A stretch of DNA of 64,000 bases from Prosthecobacter sp. (GTDB taxonomy: Bacteria > Verrucomicrobiota > Verrucomicrobiia > Verrucomicrobiales > Verrucomicrobiaceae): the NCBI GenBank assembly GCA_019186985.1, contig JABARQ010000042.1:28868-92867 (forward strand), in the 5' to 3' direction. Within the stretch, counting starts at the first letter, position 1. Each line of letters opens with the position of its first letter. The notes under the pieces were generated by a model that ran no database searches, was not told where the DNA came from, and saw only the letters and a list, made by a program, of their open reading frames with translations. This document shows positions 24,913-36,671 of this stretch, in pieces. A program made the translations under genes and the position numbers.

Positions 24913-26229
24913 TCAGGCCCTCGTTTCCACCACACCCCGCCCGATGCCCCGGTATTGGAAGCCGAAGTCAGCGGCGGCGACAGGATCGATGAGATTGCGG
25001 CCGTCAAAGATCATCGGAGCAAGCATGGTGGCGCGCAGCTCGGAGAGGTCGACCGTGGCAAACTCGGGCCATTCCGTGGCGATGATGAGCGCCTCGGCAC
25101 CTGCGGCAGCCTCCAGCGGACTGCCGGCAAACTTGATCTTGGCAGCGACAGGCAGTTCCTTCGCCTTCTCCATGGCCTTGGGATCGTAGGCAACCACCTC
25201 CGCACCTTCAGCCACCAGCTTCTCCACCAGCGCGACGGCCACCGAGGAGCGGACGTCATCGGTGTTGGGCTTGAAGGCGAGCCCCCAGACGGCGAGCTTT
25301 TTGTCCTTCAACACCCAGAGCGCCTCACGGATGGCATCGACGAAGCGGTCAAGCTGGCGCTGGTTGATGCGCTGCACCTCCTTGAGCAGCGTGAACGGGG
25401 TGCCGAGCTGCTCGGCGATGGCGATGAAGGCGGCGATGTCCTTGGGGAAGCAGGAGCCCCCATAACCCAGGCCTGCGTTGAGGAAATCCCGGCCGATGCG
25501 CTTGTCGGCACCGATGCCTTCGGCCACCTTGAGCACGTCCGCCCCTGAGGCCTCGCAGATCTCGGAAAGGGCGTTGGCATAGCTGATCTTCAGCGCCAGG
25601 AAGCTGTTGGCCGCATGCTTGATAAGCTCCGCGCTGTTGATGTCGGTGACGAGGACCGGCGCGGCGAAGGGTTCATACACCTTCTGCATCAGCGCGATGG
25701 CACGGTCGGTGTTGCCGCCGATGACAATGCGGTCCGGCTTCATCAGGTCGGCCACGGCGCTGCCTTCGCGCAGGAACTCCGGATTGCTGACCACGTCAAA
25801 CTCCACCCCGGGCCTGGCATAACGCCGGATGGTCTGCCCCACCCTCTCGCCGGTCCTGACCGGAACCGTACTCTTGTCCACCACCACCCGGTAGCTGTCG
25901 AGATACTGGGCGATCTCACGGGCCACCTTCTCCATGTACGTCAGGTCGACACTGCCATCGGGCTGGGGCGGCGTGGGCACCGCGATGAAGATGACCTCGC
26001 CATGGTCCACACCCTCCTCCGTGCTGGTGGTGAAACGCAGGCGGCGGGCCGCGACGTTTTTCTTCACCAGGGCCTCCAGGCCGGGTTCATAAATGGGGAT
26101 CTGGCCCGCCAGCAAAGTCTCCACCTTGCGTGGATCATTGTCCACACAGCAGACATGGTGGCCGACTTCAGCAAAACATGCGCCTGTGGTAAGGCCGACG
26201 TAACCAGAGCCAATGATGGTGAGCTTCAT
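24913..26229 (-). CDS. ugd: UDP-glucose 6-dehydrogenase
   Basis: A 438-residue enzyme oxidising UDP-glucose to UDP-glucuronate. It opens with the NAD motif GSGYVGLTTGACFAEVGH, has EVIFIAVPTPPQPDGSVDLTYM and VVDKSTVPVRTGE, and the catalytic Cys in GLGYGGSCFPKD (about residue 260) plus LAVWGLAFKPNTDDVRSS for the C-terminal nucleotide-sugar domain. Its product is the substrate of the UDP-glucuronate decarboxylase at 4853-5806, so the window encodes both steps to UDP-xylose. It lies 121 bases from rsmB. Confidence 0.95.
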   Translation of the reverse strand: MKLTIIGSGYVGLTTGACFAEVGHHVCCVDNDPRKVETLLAGQIPIYEPGLEALVKKNVAARRLRFTTSTEEGVDHGEVIFIAVPTPPQPDGSVDLTYMEKVAREIAQYLDSYRVVVDKSTVPVRTGERVGQTIRRYARPGVEFDVVSNPEFLREGSAVADLMKPDRIVIGGNTDRAIALMQKVYEPFAAPVLVTDINSAELIKHAANSFLALKISYANALSEICEASGADVLKVAEGIGADKRIGRDFLNAGLGYGGSCFPKDIAAFIAIAEQLGTPFTLLKEVQRINQRQLDRFVDAIREALWVLKDKKLAVWGLAFKPNTDDVRSSVAVALVEKLVAEGAEVVAYDPKAMEKAKELPVAAKIKFAGSPLEAAAGAEALIIATEWPEFATVDLSELRATMLAPMIFDGRNLIDPVAAADFGFQYRGIGRGVVETRA

Positions 26230-26368
26230 GCAAGAGGGGAGAACGGGATCTGCCGTCCATAACAGGCAGTACCATCACACTCAAATCACAAACCTGCCTC
26301 TTGAAATTTCGAATTCGACATAATGTGGGGACAGTCCTGCTCCCTGTGCCAACCCACCCAGGATCAAA

Positions 26369-28804
26369 TTACTGCGACTGGGAGCCGCCGCGTCCGGAGG
26401 GATTGGGATCAATGTCCAGCGGGATGGTGACTCCGGGGAAGTCCTTGAGGGTCAGGGAGAAGATGATGCCGAATTCCGTGCGCCCGTTACGGTTGTCGCG
26501 TTGCATCGCACCAATGGAGGCCACCCAGCTCGTCAGGTCGCGGGTGATGCTGTAGCTCTGGAACTCCAGGGTGCTGTCATCCATTTCATAGACGTGATAC
26601 ATGGACACTCCCCAGTTTTCCGTCAGGCGGGCATAAGTGCGCGCAAAGATGAGGCTGGAGTCCTGGAAATACGGGCTGTCGTTGACGAACTGATGCCCGA
26701 GCGTGAATGACATGGAGTCCGACGGCATGAAGGTGATCCCCTGGTTGAACTCGGTGAAGTTGCCATCCTTGTTGGAGATGGGAAGCTGCATGTCCATCCA
26801 CAGGTTCACCCAGGGCACCGGGCGGAAGAAGAGCTCATTGTAGAGGTTGGACATGTCGCGGTTGAACTCAGGATCCTTGGCAAACAGGTCCACATAGGTG
26901 TTCATGCCTGCAAAGGTGTAGGTCTGGACGGGGTCATCATTGGCCGAGGCAAAGCGCCCGTTGCCCTCAATCGTGTAGTCACGCCGGGTCTGGAGGAAAT
27001 TCTTGATTCCAAGGCGGGTGGTGTTCCAGGAACGCAGGCTGTCCACGGCGGAATAGAGCGGCACATCAATCGGACGCGGACGCGTGGTCGGGGAAAGCCG
27101 GTCAACACCAACAAACCCGATGGGCATGGAGGCATCCAGGTAGGAATAGTTCACATAAGGCTGGAAGACATGCCGGAGCCCGTCCAGACCCAGCGTCTCG
27201 TTGGTGTAATCAGACCAGGTTTTCGTCAGCTTGAAGGACACATCAAGCCCTGCATGGAAGATCGGCCGGGTTTCCTGCGAAAATGCGTCATAAAGACCGC
27301 TTTGGGTGCGCCCATAACCCGCATAATGAGTGACTCCGGCGCCAAGTCTCGGCACCACGTTCAACCAGCCGCCAAGGGTCTTGGGATAAAGAAACTCGTG
27401 ATAGGTGTGCAGGCGGGCATACTCTGAGACTCCGCCGGCAAGCATGCCAAAGACACTGACATACTCATTAAAGCCGATCGCGGCATCATCCTGCAGTTCC
27501 AGCAGATTTCGGATGAAGTTGTTTTCACGGTCACTGAGAACACCTCCTGACACACCCTTGAACGAGGCTTTGTAAGCCGACTCCTCCAGTTCGCTGGCCA
27601 GTTCACGCATGTAACCGATCGAGGCGGTGCCCTGGTGGTAGATGCCGGTGTTCCAGAGGGGACGGCGCGTCCAGTCGATCGAAAGCTCGGGCAGCTTCTC
27701 GCCCACACGGTAGAAGTCATTCGCCTGGAACCTCGCCATCAGCGTGGCGAGGTAGCTGTCAGACCGATGCACCAGGGAAACCTGGTTGTCCGGCTGCGGC
27801 GTCTCGCGGAAGTCGTTGAAGAAGAAGTCCTCGTAAAAATGGGCGTCGCTGATCTTGTTGATGTCAAAGTCCAGGTACCAGGTGCTCTCCTCCGGGCCGG
27901 GAAGGTAGATGCGATGCTGGAAGTTGACCCGGTAGCGGTTTTCAGGAACCGGCCCACGCGGCACGGACGTGCGGTTCTTCGTCGGATCGCTGTCGCGCTG
28001 ATAATAAAGCTTCAGGCCGGAGAAGTTGTTCCAGTTGTTGCGATAACGCATGGAGAACAGGTCCACCCCGACACCCACGCCACGCGCTGAACGCAGGTCC
28101 AGATGGTATCGTGCCCGGGTGTGATCACCGTGAATCACATCATACTGATTCAGCATGAAGGCACCCCACCGGCTCTGCTGGCCGACATTGAACCGGTAGC
28201 CCGCCTCAGCCTCCAGGGACTGTGACAGGTAGGGAAGGTAAAAAACCGGCACATCACCGGCAAGCACGGTCACATTCCGGAGAACCACCTTGTCCTCAGG
28301 AATGACCGTCAGGCTGCGCGCCCTCAGCCTGAAGTTCGGATTTTCTGAATCGTGGGTGGTCAGGTAGGTGTCACCGCCTTCAAGCTTCTGGGTAAGCTTG
28401 GTCTCCGTGTCAAAACGGTCCGTCTGGAAGAACAGGCTGCCCAGGTCCATGGCCTGGGAGCTCCTCACCGCGTCCCCGCTGATCTCCCCGGAATTCGCGT
28501 TGTATAGAATGTTCTCCCCCTTGTAGGTGATGCCAGACTTCCAGATGATGACGTTCTCACGCGCAATGACCTCCCCGGTCGTCTGGTTGTAGCTCGCCTG
28601 GCCGCAGCGAATCTCCACATCCGTGTAAGATATCCGCACATCCCCCTTGGCGATGGCAAGCCCCGTCGTCGGGTCGTAGCTTGTCTCCAAACCCTCAATG
28701 TCCAGGTTGCTCGTCAGGGAATCCAGCACCGTCTGGCCCTGCAGGCCTGGAACGGTGAGCCAGCCAAACAGGGTCAGTGCCGCAAACAGACGGGAAAATG
28801 TCAT
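26369..28804 (-). CDS. lptD: LPS-assembly protein LptD (OstA) homologue
   Basis: An 811-residue outer-membrane protein. The start at 28804 (MTFSRLFAALTLFGWLTVPGLQGQ) gives a signal peptide. The N-terminal OstA/LptA-like jellyroll has repeated TGLAIAKGDVRISY, GEVIARENVIIWKSGITYKGENILYN and SGEISG turns. The remainder is a large barrel rich in alternating aromatic residues (YLPYLSQSLEAEAGYRFNVGQQSRWGAFMLNQYD and many similar). LptD with LptE inserts lipopolysaccharide into the outer leaflet. The paired cysteines of the enterobacterial protein are not obvious. It ends near GVTIPLDIDPNPSG, and the ugd gene lies downstream on the same strand. Confidence 0.85.
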   Translation of the reverse strand: MTFSRLFAALTLFGWLTVPGLQGQTVLDSLTSNLDIEGLETSYDPTTGLAIAKGDVRISYTDVEIRCGQASYNQTTGEVIARENVIIWKSGITYKGENILYNANSGEISGDAVRSSQAMDLGSLFFQTDRFDTETKLTQKLEGGDTYLTTHDSENPNFRLRARSLTVIPEDKVVLRNVTVLAGDVPVFYLPYLSQSLEAEAGYRFNVGQQSRWGAFMLNQYDVIHGDHTRARYHLDLRSARGVGVGVDLFSMRYRNNWNNFSGLKLYYQRDSDPTKNRTSVPRGPVPENRYRVNFQHRIYLPGPEESTWYLDFDINKISDAHFYEDFFFNDFRETPQPDNQVSLVHRSDSYLATLMARFQANDFYRVGEKLPELSIDWTRRPLWNTGIYHQGTASIGYMRELASELEESAYKASFKGVSGGVLSDRENNFIRNLLELQDDAAIGFNEYVSVFGMLAGGVSEYARLHTYHEFLYPKTLGGWLNVVPRLGAGVTHYAGYGRTQSGLYDAFSQETRPIFHAGLDVSFKLTKTWSDYTNETLGLDGLRHVFQPYVNYSYLDASMPIGFVGVDRLSPTTRPRPIDVPLYSAVDSLRSWNTTRLGIKNFLQTRRDYTIEGNGRFASANDDPVQTYTFAGMNTYVDLFAKDPEFNRDMSNLYNELFFRPVPWVNLWMDMQLPISNKDGNFTEFNQGITFMPSDSMSFTLGHQFVNDSPYFQDSSLIFARTYARLTENWGVSMYHVYEMDDSTLEFQSYSITRDLTSWVASIGAMQRDNRNGRTEFGIIFSLTLKDFPGVTIPLDIDPNPSGRGGSQSQ

Positions 28805-29077
28805 GGTTCCTGAATGAAAATGAGGTGATTGGGAAGTCTGTCGGCAGGTCAAAGGTCCTCTCCGGCAAATCCCGCCGTCGCTCATAGGCCACTGACTAGA
28901 AAGTGACAAGAAAAACGACGGGAAAATCTGCCACCTGCCCCGGCCCGAACCAACGTTTCAGAAGTTTGTCAGGCGCTTACAAAAAGATGACACAGGTCCC
29001 TGGATTATTTGGGAAAGCTAATTTTTCGCTCGACAAATTATTATATTTATGGAAGTTTTGGTTAATCAACGCATCTC

Positions 29078-29856
29078 ATGCCCCTGGCCTTCTCCTTTTT
29101 TAGCTCCAAAAATCCGGCCTCGCCTGCTCCGGCAGGGCCTGAATTTCCTGGCGCTCAACAAGTTGATGCCAATGCCTCCGAATCGAAGAAAACCACCCCT
29201 TCGAGTCCTTTTCCGATCCATTCTCCTTTTGCAGGCTCCACAATCATTTCTCAGGAGCAGCCGCCCAGCCATGAACGGCTTCACCACGAAGAAACCGTTC
29301 TTCTGACAAAGCCTGAGCCGCCCCCCCTTCCCCAGGTGGAAAGACGCCCTGGCACCGGCGGACTTGCTGCCATGGTGTTGAGCCAGAGTGACATTGCCGC
29401 TCCTCCGCTCAACAAACGGCTTCCCCCGACCCCAGGAGCCGCCGTTTCCTCCGAACCCGCCAGGCCGGTCGAATCCACCAGCCTGCGTCCCTCCTCCACG
29501 CCGTCACCAACGGAGGTGGATGCCCTGAAACAGGAACTCCAGGCGGAGATTGAGCAGGTGAAAAATGACCTCTTTGGTGCTGTCATGGGCGTCAGCGCCC
29601 TCAAGGACCGCCTGGATGGAATCGAATCCCAGGTCCAGCAAACCGGTGCCGAGTCGTCCTCCTTCCCTTCCCGCAGCGAGCTCGAAACCTGGATGTCCGC
29701 CTGGCTGGAGGCACGCCTGGGCGAGGCTCTGGAGCGCACGCTCACTCCCGTCCTGAACAAGTTTTCCACCCAGGGCCTGCTGCGCCTGCCCCTGCCTCCC
29801 GCTGAACTGCACTCCTCGCTCTCTCAACCTCCCGTCATCCTAACCTCAACACCCGT

Positions 29857-29860
<4 letters not shown>
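29078..29860 (+). CDS. Pro-rich, coiled-coil protein coupled to a histidine kinase
   Basis: A 260-residue, low-complexity protein rich in Pro and Ser for the first ~145 residues, then a predicted coiled coil (EVDALKQELQAEIEQVKNDLFGAVMGVSALKDRLDGIESQVQQ) and a helical ending (LETWMSAWLEARLGEALERTLTPVLNKF). No catalytic motif or signal peptide is visible. Its stop overlaps the ATG of the histidine kinase by four bases (ATGA at 29857-29860), so both proteins are probably made together and may interact. An AT-rich stretch ending in TTATTATATTTATGG just upstream (29037-29052) is likely to carry its promoter. Function unknown. Confidence 0.6.
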
Positions 29861-31839
<1,979 letters not shown>

Positions 31840-31866
31840 CTTCCCCCCGACCAACAGCCAGACACC

Positions 31867-31910
31867 CCGGGGCATGAATGCGCGACAGCGGTTCATGCCC
31901 CGGCTTGTTT
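31867..31910 (+). terminator. Intrinsic terminator after the histidine kinase gene
   Basis: CCGGGGCATGAA (31867-31878) pairs perfectly with TTCATGCCCCGG (31892-31903), a 12-bp stem, followed by CTTGTTTTT. It closes the coiled-coil/kinase operon. Confidence 0.8.
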
Positions 31911-31947
31911 TTGCAGGGCGGGCTTCCTGAAAGGCATCGCGCAGCGT

Positions 31948-33522
31948 ATGCATGCCATCATGCCGCGGCGCCTCCCTCCCCTCCTCCCCACGATCACCCT
32001 GCTGCTCTACGGCGGCGTCCTGGCCTACGCCGGCCTCCAGCCCGACCTCGAACGCAACCTCAAGGGCTGGCTGATCATGGCGTCCAGCCTGCTCGCCGCC
32101 CTGCTGCTGGTGCTTTGGTTCCTGCTGTCGCGACGTTTCCGTCCCCGCACCCGTGTGCTGGGCTTTCTCGCCCTGCTGCTCCTCCTCTTCACCGCCCGTC
32201 TCTGCCTCAAGGTGGACGGCGTGATCGACGGCCGCGGCCTGCCCAGGCTCGCCTGGCGGTGGTCGGCCAAACCAACCACGCCTTCTGTTTCCCAGCCCTC
32301 CCGGCAGCGCGCTGAAAGCGCCGGCCCGGCTCTCGCCCAGGCTGCGGATGTACCACAGTTCTTCGGCCCGCATCGCGACGGCCATGCCCCCGATGTCAGG
32401 CTCGATCCGGACTGGCTGAAGCATCCTCCGCGCGAACTCTGGCGCCATGGCATCGGCGCCGGCTGGTCGGCCTTCGCCGTCGCCGACGGGCTTGCCTACA
32501 CCCAGGAGCAGCAGGGGGAGAAGGAAATCGTCACCTGCTACGACCTCCTCACCGGCGCCCTTGTCTGGTCCCACGCCGACACGGCGCGCTTCGACCAGTG
32601 GCAGAGCAGCGAAGGGCCGCGCGCCACCCCCGCCCTGCACCAGGGACGCGTCTTCACCTATGGCGCCACCGGCATCCTCAACTGCCTCGACGCCGCCACC
32701 GGCAGCCCCGTCTGGCAGCGCCGCGTGCTTGAGGAAAACAAGATCGCCAACCTCGAATGGGGCGTCTGCGCCTCACCGCTCATCGTCAACAACCTCGTCA
32801 TTGTCACCGGCGGCAGAACGCGCGGCCCCGTGCTTTTTGCCCATGACATCGCCACCGGCTCCCGCGTGTGGAAGGCGGGTGATGATGAAGCAGGCTATGC
32901 CTCCCCGGTCCTCGCCACCCTGGCGGGAAGACAGGTCATCCTCAGCAGCAACGCCCGTTCCATCACCGCCCATGATCCGGCCACGGGCGAACTGCGCATG
33001 GAGCACGCCTGGGGCGTGGAGAAATGGCCCAAGGCCAGCCAGCCCGTGATCGCCGGACCTGACCAGGTGTTTCTCTCCGCCGGCTATGGCATGGGCTGCC
33101 TGCTCCTCGAAATCAAGGCGGAGCCCGGCGGCAGGCTGACGGCCTCCGAACTCTGGACAAGCATGAAGATGAAAACCCAGTTCAACAGCCCCGCCCTGCT
33201 CGGCCACCATCTGTTCGGACTCGATGACGGACGCCTGGCCTGCATGGACCTGAAGACCGGTGAGCGCCTTTGGAAGGAGGGTCGTTTTGCCTCCGGCCAG
33301 AGCCTGATCGCCGGCGACAAGGTCATCGTGCAGAACGAGGCTGGCAGCATCCATCTCTGCGCCGCCGACCCGCAGGGCTTCAAGGAACACGGCCAGCTCC
33401 CCGCCCTCGGCAGCAAGACCTGGAACCACCCCGTCCTCGCAGGCCGCTACCTGCTCGTCCGCAACGACCGCGAAGCCGCCTGTTACGAACTCCCCGTCCT
33501 GCCGCAGACCGACTCCAACTGA
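31948..33522 (+). CDS. Membrane-anchored PQQ-type beta-propeller protein
   Basis: A 524-residue protein. The first ~90 residues contain three hydrophobic spans (LLPTITLLLYGGVLAYAGL, GWLIMASSLLAALLLVLWFLL, VLGFLALLLLLFTARLCL). The rest is a propeller of tryptophan-docking blades: YDLLTGALVWSHA, LNCLDAATGSPVWQRRVL, FAHDIATGSRVWKAGDDEAGYASPVL, ITAHDPATGEL, ACMDLKTGERLWKEGRFA. This is the PQQ_2/outer-membrane-protein-assembly BamB-like family common in Planctomycetota and Verrucomicrobiota. No quinone-enzyme active site is visible, so a catalytic dehydrogenase role is doubtful. Confidence 0.75.
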   Translation: MHAIMPRRLPPLLPTITLLLYGGVLAYAGLQPDLERNLKGWLIMASSLLAALLLVLWFLLSRRFRPRTRVLGFLALLLLLFTARLCLKVDGVIDGRGLPRLAWRWSAKPTTPSVSQPSRQRAESAGPALAQAADVPQFFGPHRDGHAPDVRLDPDWLKHPPRELWRHGIGAGWSAFAVADGLAYTQEQQGEKEIVTCYDLLTGALVWSHADTARFDQWQSSEGPRATPALHQGRVFTYGATGILNCLDAATGSPVWQRRVLEENKIANLEWGVCASPLIVNNLVIVTGGRTRGPVLFAHDIATGSRVWKAGDDEAGYASPVLATLAGRQVILSSNARSITAHDPATGELRMEHAWGVEKWPKASQPVIAGPDQVFLSAGYGMGCLLLEIKAEPGGRLTASELWTSMKMKTQFNSPALLGHHLFGLDDGRLACMDLKTGERLWKEGRFASGQSLIAGDKVIVQNEAGSIHLCAADPQGFKEHGQLPALGSKTWNHPVLAGRYLLVRNDREAACYELPVLPQTDSN

Positions 33523-33596
33523 AACCGTTCGCACCCCGGGCCCGTGCAGGAATGAAGCATCCCTGCCACTGATGCATCCTCCATCATGACAGGACA

Positions 33597-33622
33597 CCGG
33601 CCCAGCCCTCTTGCCGGGCCGG
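33597..33622. terminator. Hairpin between convergent genes
   Basis: CCGGCCC (33597-33603) and GGGCCGG (33616-33622) form a 7-bp stem between the convergent propeller and ceramidase-like genes. No clear T run follows, so bidirectional termination here is tentative. Confidence 0.4.
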
Positions 33623-33680
33623 GTTGACGCCCTTTCAAAGCACCGGACTAACAAATGATTCTTAACAACCAGATGCCCCG

Positions 33681-35744
33681 TCACTTCGCCTGAAGCACGG
33701 CGATCTCTTCTGCGGTCAGGGCGCGGTCGAAGACGGCGGCTTCATCCAGCCGGCCTTCCCAGCCCGAATCAAAATCACTGCGCGAGCCGAAGAACACGGT
33801 CGGAATCCGGCACTCGGCGGACTCCCCTTCACACTCAAGCCGGCCGTTGAGATAGACACGCACCCTGCCGCCTTCGCGCACCAGCACCACCTGCTGCCAG
33901 GTCCAGCGTGGAATCTCCGTGCCCCCGGTCAGGATCTTCTGCGCCTGAAACACAAGACGCCCCTGCCTGTCGACTCCGAGATGCTCGCCGTACGCGCTGA
34001 CGCCGTGGCTGTGGTCGCGTGAGTAAAACCAGCCGGTGATGTCCCGCACGCCGTTGGGCATGCCGTTCCAGATCCACAGCGACACCGTGTAGCTCCCTGA
34101 CACATCCCCCAGCCCTGCGGCAAGCCGCCCGCCCACGAAGTGCGGCGCACGGTTCACCTCGCCCGCACAGAAGGCCTGCGAATGCGGTCCGTCGAGGTAA
34201 TAGGCCACGCCGCCCTCATAGGTGCCGTGACGTTGATGTCCGCTCTCATCCGCCGCCAGCGGCCCCTGAAACTCGTTCAGCCGCCACCACAGCACCGGCT
34301 TCAGGCCGGCCAGCGCCCGTGCCGCCGGCCCTGAGCCCAGGCCATGCGGACGCCTCGGCGCACCGGCCACCTGCTCGAGCAGGCCGATCGCCGCCTGGGC
34401 GATCTTGGGTTCGGCCATCACCTCCAGGCCGGCGCTCCGGGCCGCCCAGGTGTTGTAACCGCCCCAGGCATGCATCTCCGGCGGCGGAATGTAGCCGTCG
34501 CCACCGTTCGCCAGCTCGATGACCATGTTGTTCGGCAGCGGGCTGGCGGCCTTGATCTTCAGGCCGGTGATGGCGTAGGTTTCGTTGGGCGTGGTGGCGA
34601 TGCCGATGTCGCCGATGCGCAGCGCCTGCACGACAACCTCCGCCTGCTTGCGCTCATCGAGGAGGATCTGCTCACGCGCATAGACCTCGGTCTGCGTCTT
34701 CGCGAGGCGATCCCCCATCTCCGCGACGATTTTGCGCGCCCATTCAAGCCGCTGCCTGTCCGGCAGGCGGTAGTTCAGCGTCATTCGCCGCTCCGCCATG
34801 ACCACATCGACGTTGTCGCGGTATTGAATGCCGCCATAGGCCTTCAGGGCGATGCCCAGCAGTCCCTGGGTGTACTCGTCGATGGTCGGCTTCGGCCGGT
34901 CCTTTTCAGGCACCTTGTAATCCACCCGGTAGATGTCGCCGCTGCAGCCGTGGGACATGATGCCCACCATGCCGCCCTGCGGGTCAATGCGCTGCTTCAG
35001 CCCTTCCGAAAACAGGCCGAAATAGTCCGCGCTGATGTCCTTGTCACCAAAGTAGTGCATGGAGAAGTTCGCCAGCACCGCCAGCGGCCGGCCCTGCTTC
35101 GTCTGCAGGGAGATCAGCGAGAGGTCCGGATCTTCGGGGCCGGATTCGCCCGTGACATCATCCCAGTTGCGTCCGGCATGCATGTTGGCACGCACGGACA
35201 TGTTGCCGAAGGGGTCCTCCGCCAGCCTGTCCGGACGCCGGATCCACTGCCGAAGCGCGGTGAACTCCGCCGCATCCGCCTTGGCAAATCCGATGCGCGC
35301 CGGCACCATCGCCTTCTGCGCCTTCACGATGGCCTCCACCAGCTTCTCCTTCAGAAACGGCACATAAGCAGGATCGGGATCGGTGCCCAGACAGCCCATG
35401 GATGAAGGCACGGAATGCGCATGGGTGGCGGAGATCAGCATTTTGTCACGCGCAATGCCGGTCACCCTGGCGGCGGCCTCCTTGGCTTCATCCAGCAGCG
35501 CCCGGCCCATCATGCAGCTGTCCGCCACGACCAGGGCGACCTGGGTCCGGCCATCGCCAAAGACGATGGCCCGGGCGTGGATGCGGGTGTTGACCTTGTC
35601 CACATAACGGCTGAACATGCCGCCGTTCACCAGCACCGGCAGCTTGGGCGGCGTGATGTCGACCAACGCCGCGCCGGCCTTGAACTCGGCACGAAGCACG
35701 GGGGCGGCAATCAGCAGGGCGAGGAGGAAAAGACGCGGGTTCAT
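33681..35744 (-). CDS. Neutral/alkaline ceramidase-like exported protein with C-terminal LamG domain
   Basis: A 687-residue protein, start at 35744 (MNPRLFLLALLIAAPVLRAE, signal peptide). Residues ~22-450 match the neutral ceramidase N-terminal fold: FKAGAALVDITPP, ARAIVFGDGRTQVALVVADSC, MLISATHAHSVPS, LANFSMHYFGDKD and GIMSHGCSGD, supplying several His/Asp candidates for the zinc site. The last ~180 residues (PVLWWRLNEFQGPLAADESGHQRHGTYEGG...WQQVVLVREGGRVRVYLNGRL) are a concanavalin/LamG sugar-binding domain. True ceramidases end in an immunoglobulin-like domain, so the fusion is unusual. The substrate could be something other than ceramide. Confidence 0.7.
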   Translation of the reverse strand: MNPRLFLLALLIAAPVLRAEFKAGAALVDITPPKLPVLVNGGMFSRYVDKVNTRIHARAIVFGDGRTQVALVVADSCMMGRALLDEAKEAAARVTGIARDKMLISATHAHSVPSSMGCLGTDPDPAYVPFLKEKLVEAIVKAQKAMVPARIGFAKADAAEFTALRQWIRRPDRLAEDPFGNMSVRANMHAGRNWDDVTGESGPEDPDLSLISLQTKQGRPLAVLANFSMHYFGDKDISADYFGLFSEGLKQRIDPQGGMVGIMSHGCSGDIYRVDYKVPEKDRPKPTIDEYTQGLLGIALKAYGGIQYRDNVDVVMAERRMTLNYRLPDRQRLEWARKIVAEMGDRLAKTQTEVYAREQILLDERKQAEVVVQALRIGDIGIATTPNETYAITGLKIKAASPLPNNMVIELANGGDGYIPPPEMHAWGGYNTWAARSAGLEVMAEPKIAQAAIGLLEQVAGAPRRPHGLGSGPAARALAGLKPVLWWRLNEFQGPLAADESGHQRHGTYEGGVAYYLDGPHSQAFCAGEVNRAPHFVGGRLAAGLGDVSGSYTVSLWIWNGMPNGVRDITGWFYSRDHSHGVSAYGEHLGVDRQGRLVFQAQKILTGGTEIPRWTWQQVVLVREGGRVRVYLNGRLECEGESAECRIPTVFFGSRSDFDSGWEGRLDEAAVFDRALTAEEIAVLQAK

Positions 35745-35895
35745 GACGCCGAGAATACGGTGCACCGGCCGCGGCTTCTGGTCGGCGAGTCACTGGATCA
35801 TCTGCAAATGTGCCCGGGCCGCCCTGAATCAATCACCGCCGGGGCAGCAGCGATCTCTTGCCAGACCACGGCTTCCTGTTTCATCTTGGCGTCAC

Positions 35896-36600
35896 ATGCA
35901 CCCTGAAATTCCGAAACTCCTCCAGCTCCAAGAACGTGACCAGCGCATCCGCGCCCTGCAAAAGGATCTGAAGGACGTGCCCCGGCATGAGATGGCCGCA
36001 AAGACCAAGCTGGCGGGCGACACCGCCGCCGTCGACGCCGCCACGCTGAAGGTGAAGGAGATCGAGGTGAAGATCAAAGGCGTGGAGCTCGACATCCAGA
36101 CCCGCCAGAACACCATCAAGCGGCTGGGCGACCAGCAGTTTGAAACCCGCAAGAACGACGAGTTCCAGGCGCTGGGCGTCGAAATCAAGCGCTACGAGGC
36201 CGACGTGCGCGCCCTTGAGGACAAGGAGATCGAGCACATGGAGGAGCTTGAGGCCGCACGCGCCGTGCTCAAGGAGGCCCAGGGGCTGCTTGCTGCAACC
36301 CAGGGCCGGGTGAACGAGGAGCTGAAGGCCCTGGCTGAACGAGCCGACGGACTGAAAAGGCGCCTCGCTGAAGTCGAGGCCGAGCGGGCTGGCCTGGCGG
36401 CCCCCATCGACAAGACGGCGCTCGACCTCTACACGCGCATCTTTGCCAAGAAGGGTGACGCCGGAGTGTCACCGCTGGAAAACGGCATCTGCGGCGGCTG
36501 CCACATGAAGGTCGTCTCGGGCACCATCCAGGCCGCCAGGGGTGGCGACATCCTTGCGCAATGCGACAGTTGCGGACGTATCCTCTACCTCGTCGAGTAA
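35896..36600 (+). CDS. Coiled-coil C4 zinc-ribbon protein (DUF164/zf-RING_7 family)
   Basis: A 234-residue protein beginning at the ATG at 35896 (MHPEIPKLLQLQERDQRIRALQ). Two long antiparallel helices make up about 180 residues, with the family signature RLGDQQFETRKNDEFQALGVEIKRYE. A C-terminal zinc ribbon follows, with CGGCHMKV and CDSCGRILYLVE. The family (CdsZ/DUF164) is widespread and proposed to act in nucleic-acid or translation-linked processes; the precise role is unsettled. It is followed 71 bases later by the GTPase gene on the same strand. Confidence 0.8.
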   Translation: MHPEIPKLLQLQERDQRIRALQKDLKDVPRHEMAAKTKLAGDTAAVDAATLKVKEIEVKIKGVELDIQTRQNTIKRLGDQQFETRKNDEFQALGVEIKRYEADVRALEDKEIEHMEELEAARAVLKEAQGLLAATQGRVNEELKALAERADGLKRRLAEVEAERAGLAAPIDKTALDLYTRIFAKKGDAGVSPLENGICGGCHMKVVSGTIQAARGGDILAQCDSCGRILYLVE

Positions 36601-36671
36601 CACCCGGACGCCTGCTTCAATCCGCAGGAGCCCCGCGTTGCCAGCGGGCAAAGCCTGCCTAGATTTTCGCC

